Below are positions 52,798 to 63,577 of a stretch of DNA of 64,000 nucleotides, piece by piece; the first letter of the stretch is position 1; each line of letters begins with the position of its first letter. The translations under genes were made by a program, and so were the position numbers. The stretch is from Microbulbifer sp. A4B17 (lineage in GTDB: Bacteria > Pseudomonadota > Gammaproteobacteria > Pseudomonadales > Cellvibrionaceae), in the NCBI RefSeq assembly GCF_003076275.1, contig NZ_CP029064.1:1374501-1438500 (forward strand), in the 5' to 3' direction. The notes beneath the pieces are model-generated. The model was not told the origin of the DNA, made no database searches, and saw only the letters and a program-made list of their open reading frames with translations.

Positions 52798-55700
52798 ATG
52801 ACCCAACCCTTTGTCCACCTAAGAATTCACTCAGAATTTTCCCTGATCGATGGCCTGGTAAGAATCAAGCCGGCCATCGCCCGCGCCCAGGAGTTGGAAA
52901 TGCCAGCCCTGGCGATTACCGACCAGTGCAACCTCTACGGGCAGATTAAATTCTACCGGGCCTGTTTGGGTTCCGGTATCAAGCCGATTACCGCAGCGGA
53001 TTTTTGGCTCAGCGAAGGCGGTGAGGGCAAGCCAACGCTGATCACGCTCTATGCGATGAACGCCGATGGTTACCGCAATATTACCGAGCTGATTTCCCGC
53101 GCCTGGATGGAGGGCCAGTACCACGGTAATGCCTATATCAAGCGCGAATGGGTTAAGGAGTACAGCGAAGGGGTACTGATGCTGTCCGGTGCCAAGTACG
53201 GCGATGTGGGCCGTGCCCTGGTAGCGGGGCGCCGCGCCCAGGCAGAGGAGCTGGCACGGGAGTGGGCGGAGTTATTTCCCGGCCGTTACTACCTGGAATT
53301 ACAGCGCACCGGTCGCGCCGGCGATGAGGACTACCTGCACTCGGCGGTGAAGTTGGCCCAGAACCTGAACTTGCCAGTGGTAGCCACTAACGACGTGCGC
53401 TTTATGGATGAGAGCGAGTTCGAGGCCCACGAGGTGCGCGTCTGTATTCACGAAGGCCGCGCTCTCGATGACCCTCGTCGCGAACGCCGTTATTCTGCGC
53501 AGCAGTATTTCCGCACACCGGAAGAGATGTGGGAGCTGTTTGGCGATATTCCCGAAGCCCTGGAAAACACCGTGGAGATCGCCAAGCGCTGCTCCGCACC
53601 GATCCAGCTGGGTAAATACTTCCTGCCGGAATATCCGATTCCCGAGGGTATGACCGAAGACCAGTTCTTCGAAAAGGTCTCCTATGAAGGTATGGAGCGG
53701 CGCCTCGCCACCATCCTCGACAAGTCCGCTGCGGACTATGCCGAGCGCCGCCAAGTCTACGAAGACCGCTTGCGCTTTGAGCTGGATATCATTATCCAGA
53801 TGGGATTCCCCGGTTACTTCCTGATCGTAATGGACTTTATCCAGTGGGCCAAAGACCACGATATCCCGGTGGGTCCGGGGCGGGGTTCCGGTGCCGGCTC
53901 CCTGGTGGCCTACTCGCTGGACATTACCGATCTGGACCCGCTGCAATACGACCTGCTGTTCGAACGATTCCTGAACCCGGAGCGGGTTTCGATGCCTGAC
54001 TTCGATATCGACTTCTGTATGGAGAAGCGCGATCGGGTAATTGGCTACGTTGCGGACAACTATGGTCGCCAGGCGGTGAGCCAGATTATCACCTTCGGAA
54101 CCATGGCCGCGAAGGCGGTGGTGCGGGACGTGGCGCGGGTGCAGGGCAAGTCCTACGGCCTCGCCGACAAGCTGTCCAAAATGATTCCCCCCGATGTGGG
54201 CATGACCCTACAAAAGGCTTTCGACCAGGAAGAGATCCTGCGGGAATTCCTCGACCACGACGATGAGGGCCAGGAAATCTGGGAGATGGCCCTGCAACTC
54301 GAAGGTGTGTCCCGTAACGTGGGTAAGCACGCCGGTGGTGTGGTTATCGCCCCCACCAAGCTTACCGACTTTGCGCCGCTCTACTGTGATGAGACCGGCG
54401 CGGGTCTGGTAACCCAGTTCGATAAAAACGATGTGGAAGATGCGGGCCTGGTGAAGTTCGACTTCCTCGGCCTGCGGACGCTGACCATCATCGACTGGGC
54501 CAAGCGCATGGTGGACGAGACCCGTGCGCGTGAGGGTGAGGAACCCCTGGATATTGCTGCGCTACCGCTGGACGATGAAGAAACCTTCAAAATGCTTAAA
54601 AGAGCAGAGACCACGGCGGTATTCCAGCTGGAATCCCGGGGTATGAAGGACCTGATCAAGCGCCTACAGCCGGACAACCTGGAAGATATGATCGCCCTGG
54701 TGGCCCTGTTCCGTCCGGGCCCGCTGCAATCGGGCATGGTTGATGACTTTATTAACCGTAAGCACGGTCGCGCCCAGGTGGCCTACCCGGATGCCAAATA
54801 CCAGCACGAAAAACTGCAACCGATCCTGGAGCCCACTTACGGGGTTATTGTTTACCAGGAACAGGTTATGCAGATCGCCCAGGAGTTGGCGGGCTATACC
54901 CTCGGTGGTGCCGACCTGTTGCGTCGTGCGATGGGTAAAAAGAAACCGGAGGAAATGGCCAAACAGAGGGCCACTTTTGAAAATGGGGCAAAAGAGCAAG
55001 GAATTGACCCCGAACTTGCGATTAAGATCTTCGACCTGGTAGAGAAGTTCGCAGGCTATGGTTTTAACAAATCGCACTCTGCGGCTTACGCACTGGTGTC
55101 ATACCAGACCGCTTGGCTGAAAGCGCACTATCCCGCCCAGTTTATGGCGGCGACCATGTCTTCGGATATGGATAAGACCGATAAGGTGGTGACCTTTATC
55201 GAAGAGTGCCGAGCCATGGAGCTGGTGCTGGTGCCGCCAGATGTGAATCTGGGTAGCTTCCAGTTCTCGGTGGATATCGACAATCGCATTATCTACGGTC
55301 TCGGTGCGATTAAGGGCCTGGGTGAAGGTCCGATTGAAAATATTATTGCGGCGCGGGAAGAGGGTGGTCCCTTTACTGACTTGTTCGACTTCTGCTCGCG
55401 GGTTGACCCACGCAAGGTGAACAAGCGCGCGCTGGAGGCACTGGTGCGCTCTGGGGCACTGGACAGCATAGGCCCGGATACCAATGGTGCCGACGGCTTG
55501 GATTACTCCCGCGCAGTGTTGTTTAACGCGCTGGATGAAGCGGTAAAAGCGGCGGAACAGCAAAAGGCCAATGCCAATGCGGGCATGATGGACCTGTTTG
55601 GCGAAGTGGTGCCCCAGGCATCGGAAGGCGATGTGTACGAGGATTTCCGTCGCACACGCTGCTGGAGTATCCGCGAGCGCCTGGAAGGCGAAAAGAATAC

Positions 55701-56316
55701 CCTGGGTCTGTATCTCACCGGGCACCCGATTGACGAGTATGCCGGTGAGTTACAACACCTGGTGAAGGCGCGAATCGCCGATTTGAAACCCGGCCGGGAA
55801 TCGCAAAAAGTTGCGGGCCTGGTTGTGGCGATGCGGGTAATGAAAACAAAACGCGGTGATTCCATGGCTATTGTTACCCTGGATGACCGCAGTGGCCGTA
55901 TTGAAGCGGCCATGTTCAGCGAGGCCTTTGGCGAACATAGAGACAAGTTGGCCAAAGATGCATTGCTGGTATTGGATGGACCGGTTGCCACTGACGATTA
56001 CAGCGGCGGCCTGAAGATGACAGTGAACAGCGTTTCCACGCTCGATGAGCTGCGCCAGAGCCGGGTGACCGGGGTGCGTTTGCGAGTGGATAGCGGCAGT
56101 GTGGCACCGGGGCTGGCCAAGCGGCTGGCCGCATGCCTGCAACCCTATACCGGTGGTCAGTGCGGGGTGAGCCTTGAGGTTTCCCGCCACGATGCCCGGG
56201 GCTTGTACCGACTGCCGCCGCAGTGGAACGTAGAACCGAATGACCAGATGATTCAGTCCCTCAGAGAGCTTCTGGGGCGTGAGCAGGTGGCGCTTCAATA
56301 CGCAGAACGGCGTTAA
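52798..56316 (+). CDS. dnaE: DNA polymerase III alpha subunit
   Basis: Replicative polymerase, 1172 aa, close to the E. coli length of 1160. The N-terminal PHP domain begins FVHLRIHSEFSLIDG. The nucleotide-binding loop GPGRGSGAGSL is at about 358. Catalytic Asp401 and Asp403 (MPDFDIDFC) and Asp555 (KFDFLGLRTL) fall at the E. coli numbers. The helix-hairpin-helix ALVRSGALDSIG and an OB domain (about 985-1070, VAGLVVAMRVMKTKRGDSMA) follow. No SD is evident. dnaE followed by accA is the normal gammaproteobacterial order. Confidence 0.98.
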   Translation: MTQPFVHLRIHSEFSLIDGLVRIKPAIARAQELEMPALAITDQCNLYGQIKFYRACLGSGIKPITAADFWLSEGGEGKPTLITLYAMNADGYRNITELISRAWMEGQYHGNAYIKREWVKEYSEGVLMLSGAKYGDVGRALVAGRRAQAEELAREWAELFPGRYYLELQRTGRAGDEDYLHSAVKLAQNLNLPVVATNDVRFMDESEFEAHEVRVCIHEGRALDDPRRERRYSAQQYFRTPEEMWELFGDIPEALENTVEIAKRCSAPIQLGKYFLPEYPIPEGMTEDQFFEKVSYEGMERRLATILDKSAADYAERRQVYEDRLRFELDIIIQMGFPGYFLIVMDFIQWAKDHDIPVGPGRGSGAGSLVAYSLDITDLDPLQYDLLFERFLNPERVSMPDFDIDFCMEKRDRVIGYVADNYGRQAVSQIITFGTMAAKAVVRDVARVQGKSYGLADKLSKMIPPDVGMTLQKAFDQEEILREFLDHDDEGQEIWEMALQLEGVSRNVGKHAGGVVIAPTKLTDFAPLYCDETGAGLVTQFDKNDVEDAGLVKFDFLGLRTLTIIDWAKRMVDETRAREGEEPLDIAALPLDDEETFKMLKRAETTAVFQLESRGMKDLIKRLQPDNLEDMIALVALFRPGPLQSGMVDDFINRKHGRAQVAYPDAKYQHEKLQPILEPTYGVIVYQEQVMQIAQELAGYTLGGADLLRRAMGKKKPEEMAKQRATFENGAKEQGIDPELAIKIFDLVEKFAGYGFNKSHSAAYALVSYQTAWLKAHYPAQFMAATMSSDMDKTDKVVTFIEECRAMELVLVPPDVNLGSFQFSVDIDNRIIYGLGAIKGLGEGPIENIIAAREEGGPFTDLFDFCSRVDPRKVNKRALEALVRSGALDSIGPDTNGADGLDYSRAVLFNALDEAVKAAEQQKANANAGMMDLFGEVVPQASEGDVYEDFRRTRCWSIRERLEGEKNTLGLYLTGHPIDEYAGELQHLVKARIADLKPGRESQKVAGLVVAMRVMKTKRGDSMAIVTLDDRSGRIEAAMFSEAFGEHRDKLAKDALLVLDGPVATDDYSGGLKMTVNSVSTLDELRQSRVTGVRLRVDSGSVAPGLAKRLAACLQPYTGGQCGVSLEVSRHDARGLYRLPPQWNVEPNDQMIQSLRELLGREQVALQYAERR

Positions 56317-56409
56317 AGTCTACCAGGCTCGACTGGCTGGTTCTGTACAGTTAAGCTATGCCGCTGTGATAGCCCGGTGGTAACAAAAAGAGTTAAAGGC
56401 GCAGATTTC

Positions 56410-57366
56410 ATGAATTTTAATTTTCTCGAGTTTGAGCAGCCCATTGCAGAGCTGGAAGGCAAGATAAAAGAGCTGCAGCTTGTGGGTGATGATAACGAGC
56501 TGAATATCGCCGATGAAGTTACCCGGTTGCGGGAGAAGAGTAGAACCCTGACTGAGTCCATCTACTCCGATTTGAGCCCGTGGCAGGTAGTACAGGTAGC
56601 CCGCCATCCGCAACGTCCCTACTCAAAGGACTATATCGAGCGCTTGTTTACCGACTGGGATGAGCTGCACGGCGACCGCCACTTTGGTGACGACAAGGCG
56701 ATTATCGCCGGTATCGCGCGCTTAAATGGCAAGCCGGTAGCCGTGATTGGTGAAGAGAAAGGCCGCTCTGTAAACGAGAAGGTTGCGCGCAACTTTGGTA
56801 TGCCTAAGCCGGAAGGTTACCGCAAAGCCCTGCGTGTTATGGAAATGGCCGAGCGCTTTAAAATGCCGGTTCTGACCCTGATCGACACTCCGGGAGCCTA
56901 TCCAGGTATCGACAGTGAGGAGCGCGGAATCAGTGAAGCCATTGCCCAGAACCTGGCAGTGATGTCCCGCCTGCGCACGCCGATTATTTGTACCGTAATT
57001 GGTGAAGGTTCCTCCGGTGGCGCACTGGCGATAGGTGTGGGTGACCAGCTGAACATGCTGCAGTACTCCACCTACTTTGTGATTTCCCCTGAGGGTTGCG
57101 CCAACATCATCTGGAAAACTGTCGAGAAAGCGCCTTTGGCCGCTGAGGCGATGGGGGTGACTTCCAGCGTGTTGGAAGAGTTGGGTATTGTGGATGAAAC
57201 CATCCCCGAACCTCTCGGTGGCGCTCACCGCGACCCGGATGCAATAGCCAATAGCCTCAAAGACCGTCTCAGTGAGCAGCTGGACCAGCTGAGCAGCATC
57301 CCCATCGATGAGCTGCTGGAGAAGCGCTATCAGCGCCTGATGAGCTACGGCAATATCGTTTCCTAA
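56410..57366 (+). CDS. accA: Acetyl-CoA carboxylase carboxyltransferase subunit alpha
   Basis: A 318-aa subunit that, with AccD, transfers the carboxyl group from biotin to acetyl-CoA for fatty-acid synthesis. The start at 56410 ([20 protein letters not shown]) matches E. coli AccA; the frame's earlier GTG at 56377 is not needed. Key segments: [35 protein letters not shown] and the oxyanion-hole [15 protein letters not shown], ending in the RYQRLMSYG tail. A hairpin containing a MITE end follows the stop. Confidence 0.98.
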   Translation: MNFNFLEFEQPIAELEGKIKELQLVGDDNELNIADEVTRLREKSRTLTESIYSDLSPWQVVQVARHPQRPYSKDYIERLFTDWDELHGDRHFGDDKAIIAGIARLNGKPVAVIGEEKGRSVNEKVARNFGMPKPEGYRKALRVMEMAERFKMPVLTLIDTPGAYPGIDSEERGISEAIAQNLAVMSRLRTPIICTVIGEGSSGGALAIGVGDQLNMLQYSTYFVISPEGCANIIWKTVEKAPLAAEAMGVTSSVLEELGIVDETIPEPLGGAHRDPDAIANSLKDRLSEQLDQLSSIPIDELLEKRYQRLMSYGNIVS

Positions 57367-57382
57367 GCTGCTTTTTTGATTT

Positions 57383-57405
57383 AGGGAGTTGTTCAGAGGC
57401 TCCCT
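57383..57405 (+). terminator. Hairpin after accA made of a solo MITE end
   Basis: AGGGAG / CTCCCT stem; the right half TTGTTCAGAGGCTCCCT equals the outer end of the MITE at 28331-28593. It may act as the accA terminator, but no T-run follows. Confidence 0.5.
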
Positions 57406-57408
57406 TGA

Positions 57409-57919
57409 TCCTTTCCCGCCGCGCCAAGTGTATAAATTTATTGCTCTTGTGCGCGGCTGGTGTTTCCTTCCTATCCCCTTCTTTCCCTACTCATAGATAC
57501 TAGCGATTGTGTGCCATTTTCCGCGCGATTGAGTTTTCCCTTTCGCTGTCCTTCTGTCTGAAAAACCCATTATTTACAAGACCGCTTTGTGGTCAGGGTT
57601 GTCAATGTAGATAGGTTATTGGACTCCCGGGAAGTCTTGGAGGGAAATAACGTACTCAAACAGGTTGATCTACTCTTTCGAGAGAAGCCGTTGAGAGAGC
57701 GGCGCAACTGGCCTGGTAGCAGGCAGTCTGGAGCTTGACGGCCGCTGTATGTCCACGCTGCCTCCATTTTGAACCCCCTTATCGAAAAGCCCTCTGAGGC
57801 GGCGCTGCCTCCATGATAGAAAGTACCAACAATAAAGATTGGTGCAATAGGCACAGGTTTGCTCGGATAAAAATATCGACCGGAGAGACCTGTGAGCTGA
57901 AGTCTCAGGATTAATAATT
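57409..57919. other. Intergenic stretch before sugar transporter
   Basis: About 510 bases. Minus-strand frames here lack SD and known content. The DNA should carry the transporter promoter; no operator was identified. Confidence 0.35.
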
Positions 57920-59182
57920 ATGGCAATAATGCAGAGTAATACAGCAACGGAAGCTGCACAGATACCGACGGGTGACCAGTCGGGGCACAGGTTTGCCCTG
58001 GTGGCGCTGACCTCACTATTTTTTATGTGGGGCTTTATCACCTGCCTGAATGATATTTTGATTCCCTACTTGAAAGGAATTTTCGAGCTGAACTATGCCC
58101 AGGCAATGCTGGTGCAGTTCTGCTTTTTTGGTGCTTATTTCCTAGTTTCCCTGCCTGCCGGTGCCCTGGTCAGTAAAATTGGTTATCAGAAAGGGATTGT
58201 GACCGGCTTAAGTATTTCGGTGGTAGGCTGTTTGCTGTTTATCCCCGCTGAAAGAATGGAAGTCTATGCACTGTTCCTCGGTGCACTGTTTATTCTGGCT
58301 TCCGGTATTACTATTTTACAGGTTTCCGCCAATCCTTATGTAACAGCACTGGGCGATGAGCGCACGGCGCCCAGCCGCCTGACCCTGACCCAAGGCTTTA
58401 ACTCCCTGGGCACTACTATCGCCCCTCAATTTGGTGCATTGCTGATTTTACCAGCTGCCGGCGTTGCAGCGGGTGCTGCCAGTGCTGCTGTTATTGAAGT
58501 TCCCTACCTGATCCTGGCCTCCGCGTTGGCGATCCTGGCTATCGTCTTCGCATTTTTGAATTTGCCAGCAATTGTCAGTAGTGCAACTTCTGAGTCTGTT
58601 TCCAATACTGAAGCCGCTTCCGCCTGGAGCTACCGTCACTTGGTGTTGGGCGCGATCGCTATTTTTGTCTACGTAGGTGCCGAAGTCTCTATCGGCAGCT
58701 TCCTGGTGAACTTTATCGCTGAGGATTCCATCGCCGGTTTGGAAGAATCTGAAGCCGCCTTCTATATCTCCCTGTATTGGGGTGGCGCTATGGTTGGTCG
58801 CTTTGCCGGCGCTTTAATTATGCGCTTTATCTCTGCTGGCAAAGTGCTCGCAATCTGCTCTATCGGCTCCTGTGTATTGTTGTTGATTACTGTTACGGGT
58901 AGCGGCTATCTGGCGATGTGGGCGGTACTGGCTGTGGGTCTGTGCAACTCTATTATGTTCCCGACTATCTTTAGTTTGGCGCTGGCCAAGCTGGGCCCAT
59001 CGACCAGTCAGGGCTCCGGAATCTTATGCCTGGCCATTGTAGGCGGTGCCATTGTGCCGTTGTTACAGGGGCTTCTGGCTGACCAAATTGGTATCCAATT
59101 GGCGTTCGTTCTGCCGATCTTCTGTTACCTCTATATTCTCTACTACGGTCTCTCAGGACACCGTACAGATAAACGCGCTTAA
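57920..59182 (+). CDS. Sugar:H+ symporter, FHS (FucP/GluP-like) MFS family, copy 1
   Basis: A 420-aa, 12-helix transporter. The family marks are [20 protein letters not shown] in helix 1, [38 protein letters not shown] and [19 protein letters not shown], typical of FucP/GluP proteins for fucose, glucose or galactose. [15 protein letters not shown] holds conserved sugar-site residues Gln and Asn. It precedes the LytTR two-component system on the other strand. A near-identical topology paralogue lies at 61861. Confidence 0.9.
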   Translation: MAIMQSNTATEAAQIPTGDQSGHRFALVALTSLFFMWGFITCLNDILIPYLKGIFELNYAQAMLVQFCFFGAYFLVSLPAGALVSKIGYQKGIVTGLSISVVGCLLFIPAERMEVYALFLGALFILASGITILQVSANPYVTALGDERTAPSRLTLTQGFNSLGTTIAPQFGALLILPAAGVAAGAASAAVIEVPYLILASALAILAIVFAFLNLPAIVSSATSESVSNTEAASAWSYRHLVLGAIAIFVYVGAEVSIGSFLVNFIAEDSIAGLEESEAAFYISLYWGGAMVGRFAGALIMRFISAGKVLAICSIGSCVLLLITVTGSGYLAMWAVLAVGLCNSIMFPTIFSLALAKLGPSTSQGSGILCLAIVGGAIVPLLQGLLADQIGIQLAFVLPIFCYLYILYYGLSGHRTDKRA

Positions 59183-59212
59183 GTTTTCTTTTCTTCTCTT
59201 CTGAGCTCGTTT

Positions 59213-59238
59213 GCCGGCATTTTTATGCCGGCTTTTTT
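59213..59238 (+). terminator. Rho-independent terminator
   Basis: Perfect 8-bp stem GCCGGCAT / ATGCCGGC, TTTT loop and TTTTTT tail, 30 bases after the transporter stop. Confidence 0.92.
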
Positions 59239-59328
59239 GTGTCCGGAATAAATGGCCAATTTGAAATGTATTTGATTGTGGGGGGAGGGGGTACCGGCGA
59301 TCCCTGCCAGTTTTAGAGAGGTTGGGGG

Positions 59329-60168
59329 TTAGGAAGCTTGGGGGGCAGTTAGATCAGACTGTTTGTTGGAATCGAGAAATTCTTTAATCGGTAAGCGATA
59401 GTTGCGGCTTACTTTCAGCTTTGCACCGCTGCTCAGGGTGAGAAAGTACTCGCCTTTGGTCAGAACCTTGATGTGTACAATAAAATTCAGGTTAACCAGT
59501 GTGGATCTGTGGATGCGCTTAAAGGTATCCGGACAGAGCTGCTTTTGCAGGTCTTTAATGGTGCTGCGCATTACATGGGTTTCCCCTTTGGCATGCACAC
59601 ACATATAGTCGCCAGCAGCGTCGATCCACTCGATATCCGGTTGGCTAACCATGGTGATACTGCCCCGGTCTTTAATGGCAAGGCGCTGGGGTGAAGCAGC
59701 GGCGCTCTCTCCGCTTGAGGTTTTGCCGGCACTGCTTTCGAAGGATCGCATCAGGCGATTTTTTTCTTCCTGATGGCCATCCTCTCCCTTGGATAGCAAC
59801 TGTGCCTGGCGTTGCTTGGCTCGATCCAGGGCGGTCTCCAGTCGACGTGGATCGAGAGGCTTAAGTACATAGTCGACCGCGTGGACTTCAAATGCTTTGA
59901 GGGCATATTGGTCGTAGGCTGTGGCAAAGATCACCAGGGGCATGGTGTCAGCCTGCAGGTTTCGTACTACATCAAAACCGTTCATTCCCGGCATCTGTAC
60001 GTCGAGAATAACAAGGTCTGGATTATGCTCTGAGACTGCTTGAACAGCTTCCCTGCCATTGCGACAACAGGCGAGAATATCCAGGTCCTTGCGTTCTTCC
60101 AGCATACTTTTGAGTAGTCGTAAGGCCAGGGGTTCGTCGTCCACCAGTACGACGCTGAGCTTGCTCAT
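59329..60168 (-). CDS. LytTR-type response regulator
   Basis: A 279-aa regulator. The receiver domain (1-120) has the acidic pocket Asp10-Asp11 and phospho-acceptor Asp56 (LVILDVQMPGMNGFD), Thr/Ala at ATAYDQYA and Lys at YVLKPLDPRR. A linker with EEKNRLMRSF is followed by a LytTR DNA-binding domain (about 165-270: DIEWIDAAGDYMCVHAKGE, TFKRIHRSTLVNLNFI). Its start overlaps the kinase stop by 4 bases. Together they probably control the adjacent sugar genes. Confidence 0.92.
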   Translation of the reverse strand: MSKLSVVLVDDEPLALRLLKSMLEERKDLDILACCRNGREAVQAVSEHNPDLVILDVQMPGMNGFDVVRNLQADTMPLVIFATAYDQYALKAFEVHAVDYVLKPLDPRRLETALDRAKQRQAQLLSKGEDGHQEEKNRLMRSFESSAGKTSSGESAAASPQRLAIKDRGSITMVSQPDIEWIDAAGDYMCVHAKGETHVMRSTIKDLQKQLCPDTFKRIHRSTLVNLNFIVHIKVLTKGEYFLTLSSGAKLKVSRNYRLPIKEFLDSNKQSDLTAPQAS

Positions 60169-61544
60169 TGAACTTCTCCCTGTGTCAGGTGGGTTGTTTG
60201 ATTGGAAGTTTCCAGTGGGATATTGATGAGTACTTGCATACCGCCATCAGAATTTTTGTTTTGTTCTATTTTGAAATTTTGAGGGTAGAGCGTGGATAGA
60301 CGTTCACGCACATTTTTGAGCCCCACTCCTGTTGAGGAGGATTCCGGGCCGCAGCCACTGGTCGATTGGTCTGGGCAGCCAGTGTCGTAGACCTCCAGTA
60401 CTAAGCGATCATTAGTGTTGTGTGCATGGATACCGATTGTGCCCCCCATTTCGTTGGGGGCTATGGCATATTTCACTGAGTTTTCTACTAGTGGTTGTAA
60501 CAGCATACTGGGTACATGTGCGCGGCGAACGGTTTCATCGATCGACAGGTCTACAGACAATCTGTCGGCAAAGCGGGTTTTCTCAATTTCCAAGTAGAGC
60601 AGTACGGCTTCAATTTCTCGTTCAAGCTCAACTTTCTGCATAGGGTCTTCTTTTAGGGAGAGCCTTAAAAAGTCGCTAAGACGCACAACCATTTCTCGAG
60701 CCTCGTCAGCTTGCTGAAAGCGAATCAGGGCGTTAATGGAATTGAGCGTATTGAAGAGAAAGTGTGGGTTGAGCTGGTAGCGCAACATTTTTAGTTGTGC
60801 TTCATTGGCAATGGCCTCTGCTTGAAGTCTGCGGAGCTGCTCCCGTTCATGTACTGCTGCGACCTCCAGCATTTTTTTGTGTTCTTCATTGAGTAGGAAG
60901 TGATATTTTACCCCACAGTACAAGGCGCTCCAGAATAAAAACACAAATAAAGAGGCGTAGTACCAGCCGCCGAACTCAGACCAGATTGAGTGTTCGCCGC
61001 TGAGGCGTATATAGGCCTCCATGCGAACCAGGGTCCATATTCCTGAAATAACCGCGACAGCCAAAAGGTAGATCACGGTGCGGAAAGCGAGTTCTGATTC
61101 CCAGGCGACATCAAAAATCGGTTTTAGAAACAGGGATAGAAAAAATGCGACAGCACACTGGAAAATGGTATTAACCGGTTCGAAGTGCGGCCACTCGGTG
61201 GGGGAGTGCCACAGGGTCAGCGAAAGAAAAGTGACCAGCAGTATGCTAATCCAGCTGACCAGCTGAAGTTTCCAAAACCAGCGGGTCGACTGAATTTCAG
61301 TGTTCGGTCTCGTATCTAGACGGGTCGAGTACTGCATGATGTCCCGCATATTTAGTATTGTGGAAAGGACGGGATAGACGCTCATCGTCGCGTTCATTAT
61401 TATCCGCGAAATATTACCTTGCAGAAACGTGACCCGCCAGAGGGGAGAGCGCCACGCTTCCGGCTCATCCCTGTTAAGGTCCTTTTTATCTGATTTTGGG
61501 GTGAATAGTCGAGTAATTTTCGGCAATCTCGATTGAGAAGACAA
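60165..61544 (-). CDS. LytS/YehU-type sensor histidine kinase
   Basis: A 459-aa kinase. About four membrane helices lie at residues 89-225 (WISILLVTFLSLTLW, CAVAFFLSLFLKPIF, VIYLLAVAVISGIWTLV, YYASLFVFLFWSALYCGV). A short coiled linker (EEHKKMLEVAAVHEREQLRR) leads to the His_kinase domain with phospho-acceptor His261 in LNPHFLFNTLNSINALIRF. The ATPase has N box PLVENSVKYAI and G box GVGLKNVRERL. The signal it senses is unknown, but the first 85 residues are cytosolic, which is unusual. Confidence 0.9.
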   Translation of the reverse strand: MSSQSRLPKITRLFTPKSDKKDLNRDEPEAWRSPLWRVTFLQGNISRIIMNATMSVYPVLSTILNMRDIMQYSTRLDTRPNTEIQSTRWFWKLQLVSWISILLVTFLSLTLWHSPTEWPHFEPVNTIFQCAVAFFLSLFLKPIFDVAWESELAFRTVIYLLAVAVISGIWTLVRMEAYIRLSGEHSIWSEFGGWYYASLFVFLFWSALYCGVKYHFLLNEEHKKMLEVAAVHEREQLRRLQAEAIANEAQLKMLRYQLNPHFLFNTLNSINALIRFQQADEAREMVVRLSDFLRLSLKEDPMQKVELEREIEAVLLYLEIEKTRFADRLSVDLSIDETVRRAHVPSMLLQPLVENSVKYAIAPNEMGGTIGIHAHNTNDRLVLEVYDTGCPDQSTSGCGPESSSTGVGLKNVRERLSTLYPQNFKIEQNKNSDGGMQVLINIPLETSNQTTHLTQGEVQ

Positions 61545-61860
61545 CTCTTCTCTCTTTTTAAAGAGGATTTAATCGACCCGGCCTTCTCCGGCCTCTAATT
61601 TCAGAGGTATTTCTGTTTATTCAGCGAGACACCATTAGGTTGTCTATCTGGTCAATAGGGTTAATTTGAAATTTGGTTGAGTGGATAGGTAGTTGTCGTT
61701 AATTGTGGTAAAAATGTGCAAGGCTCTGTGCCTGCTTAATGAATCTACAGTCGCAGGGGTTATGTTGGCTTCTGCTGAAAATTAGTGATGGCGGAAAAAA
61801 TTCCGGGTGAATGAAACAGCCGCTAGTAAGAAATAGTTTAGATTTGGGGATCGGTTTCCG
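61545..61860. other. Intergenic stretch between kinase and sugar transporter 2
   Basis: About 315 bases holding divergent promoters; no clear -10/-35 pair or LytTR-type direct repeat was recognised by eye. Confidence 0.3.
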
Positions 61861-63192
61861 ATGAGCCAGATGTTGCCCGAATCGGGGTTCTCCTCGAGCG
61901 AGATGGCTAAATATGACACTGATGCCCGTGCCGAAGTAGCGGCCGGCGCTGCCCCGCGCTATATCAATTTAATTGCACTCACGTCCCTGTTCCTGATTTG
62001 GGGATTTATTACCGGCCTGAACGATGTGCTGGTACCACACCTGAAAAATGTTTTTGAGTTGAGTTACACCAAGGCAGTCTTGGTGCAGTTTTACTTTTTT
62101 GCTGCCTACTTCCTCGTATCTGTGCCGGCCGGCATGTTGCTAAGGCGAGTTGGTTACCAGCTTGGGCTGGTGCTGGGGCTTTTGGTGGCCTGTGCGGGAT
62201 GTCTGGTCTTTATTCCCGCTGCCCGCTTACAAATCTATGAGGTCTTTTTACTGGGGCTGTTTGTACTCGCGTCCGGAATTACCCTGCTACAAGTATCCGC
62301 GAATCCCTATGTAATTGCGCTTGGCAGTGCTCGCACGGCCCCCAGTCGACTGAATCTGACCCAGGCTTTTAACTCCCTGGGAACTACCTTGGCACCGGTG
62401 ATTGGCGGTGCGGTTTTCTTTGCGGGACTCACCATTGCTGCCGATCCGGATACAGCGGCGAGTATCGTCGAGTTCAGGGCTCGTGAAGCGGCGCTCGTAG
62501 AGACCCCATATTTCTGGTTAGCCGTACTTCTTTTAGTGATGGTGGCTTTCTTTTCCTGGATAAGGTTGCCAGCTATTCCCGAGCATCAGCAGGGAGTAGA
62601 GGCAAATAACCACGATGTATTTTCACTATGGCGCTTTCCCAGGCTGACCTTGGGAGCTGTAGGTATTTTTGCCTACGTGGGCGCTGAGGTGGCTATCGGC
62701 AGCTTCCTGGTGAGCTTTTTTGGGGAGCCATCAGTGGCAAAGATGGCTCCTCTTGAAGCATCAAAGTACGTCTCCTATTACTGGGGCGGGGCGATGATTG
62801 GGCGCTTTGCTGGGGCCTTTTTGCTGCGTTTTGTCTCTGCGGGAAAAACCCTGGCGGTTTGTGGCCTGGGCTCAGTGGTACTTATTGCCATTGCGATGAT
62901 GACGTCTGGCCCGATCGCGGTCTGGTCCATAGTTGCGGTGGGACTGTGCAACTCGATTATGTTCCCCACCATATTCAGCTTGGCTTTGCGCGGGCTGGGC
63001 AAACATACCAGCCAGGGTAGTGGTGTCTTGTGTATGGCAATTGTCGGTGGTGCAATTATTCCTCTTTTCCAGGGGATGCTGGCTGATAGCGCGGGTATCC
63101 AGTACTCATTTCTGGTCCCTCTGGTTTGTTACTGCTACATCGTTTACTACGGCGCTTTTTCCAGGACTCTACGCGGTAGCGCAGTGGAGTAG
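61861..63192 (+). CDS. Sugar:H+ symporter, FHS (FucP/GluP-like) MFS family, copy 2
   Basis: A 443-aa, 12-helix paralogue of the transporter at 57920. The same marks are present: [60 protein letters not shown] and NLTQAFNSLGTT. It differs by a longer loop between helices 5 and 6 (DPDTAASIVEFRAREAALVE). It is the only gene between the kinase and GH3 and probably brings in what GH3 releases. Start ATG; no good SD. Confidence 0.9.
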   Translation: MSQMLPESGFSSSEMAKYDTDARAEVAAGAAPRYINLIALTSLFLIWGFITGLNDVLVPHLKNVFELSYTKAVLVQFYFFAAYFLVSVPAGMLLRRVGYQLGLVLGLLVACAGCLVFIPAARLQIYEVFLLGLFVLASGITLLQVSANPYVIALGSARTAPSRLNLTQAFNSLGTTLAPVIGGAVFFAGLTIAADPDTAASIVEFRAREAALVETPYFWLAVLLLVMVAFFSWIRLPAIPEHQQGVEANNHDVFSLWRFPRLTLGAVGIFAYVGAEVAIGSFLVSFFGEPSVAKMAPLEASKYVSYYWGGAMIGRFAGAFLLRFVSAGKTLAVCGLGSVVLIAIAMMTSGPIAVWSIVAVGLCNSIMFPTIFSLALRGLGKHTSQGSGVLCMAIVGGAIIPLFQGMLADSAGIQYSFLVPLVCYCYIVYYGAFSRTLRGSAVE

Positions 63193-63577
63193 AGCGCTTA
63201 TTTATCCTTTCCGCCTTGTCTGTGATTTGGACCAGCCCATCGGATTTCTATTGGCCTGTAGAGGCAAGTACTGCAATTTGTTGTCATTGCGAACTGTGCC
63301 CACAAAATAGTTGCGACTCACACTAGTGACTATTTGCTGAAAGTGGACTCAGTAGAGCTAGATTCCAACAAGGGGTGGACTTGAAGGTTATCTTCAATAT
63401 TTCAGCCCAGTGGAAGCAGACCGCTCAGACCTGTTTAGGCAGTTGATGGGCGGCATAATAAATAAGGCGATAGTTGAAGCGCGCTGGTTGCACAGCTTTG
63501 GAAGTATTTCTCCAAAGTTAGCCGGACGTTACTTGTAGAGCCAGTTAACAAGCGTGGAATAATTTTGGGAGTTATTC
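63193..63577. other. Intergenic stretch before GH3 gene
   Basis: About 385 bases without a supported gene. No operator or terminator hairpin with T-run recognised. Confidence 0.3.

Noticed and set aside
53299-56298. Large antisense frames within dnaE
   Set aside because: GC-rich codon-bias shadows; dnaE itself is complete with all catalytic residues.
57570-58041. Minus-strand frames upstream of the sugar transporter
   Set aside because: No SD, no motif, and one overlaps the transporter start antisense.
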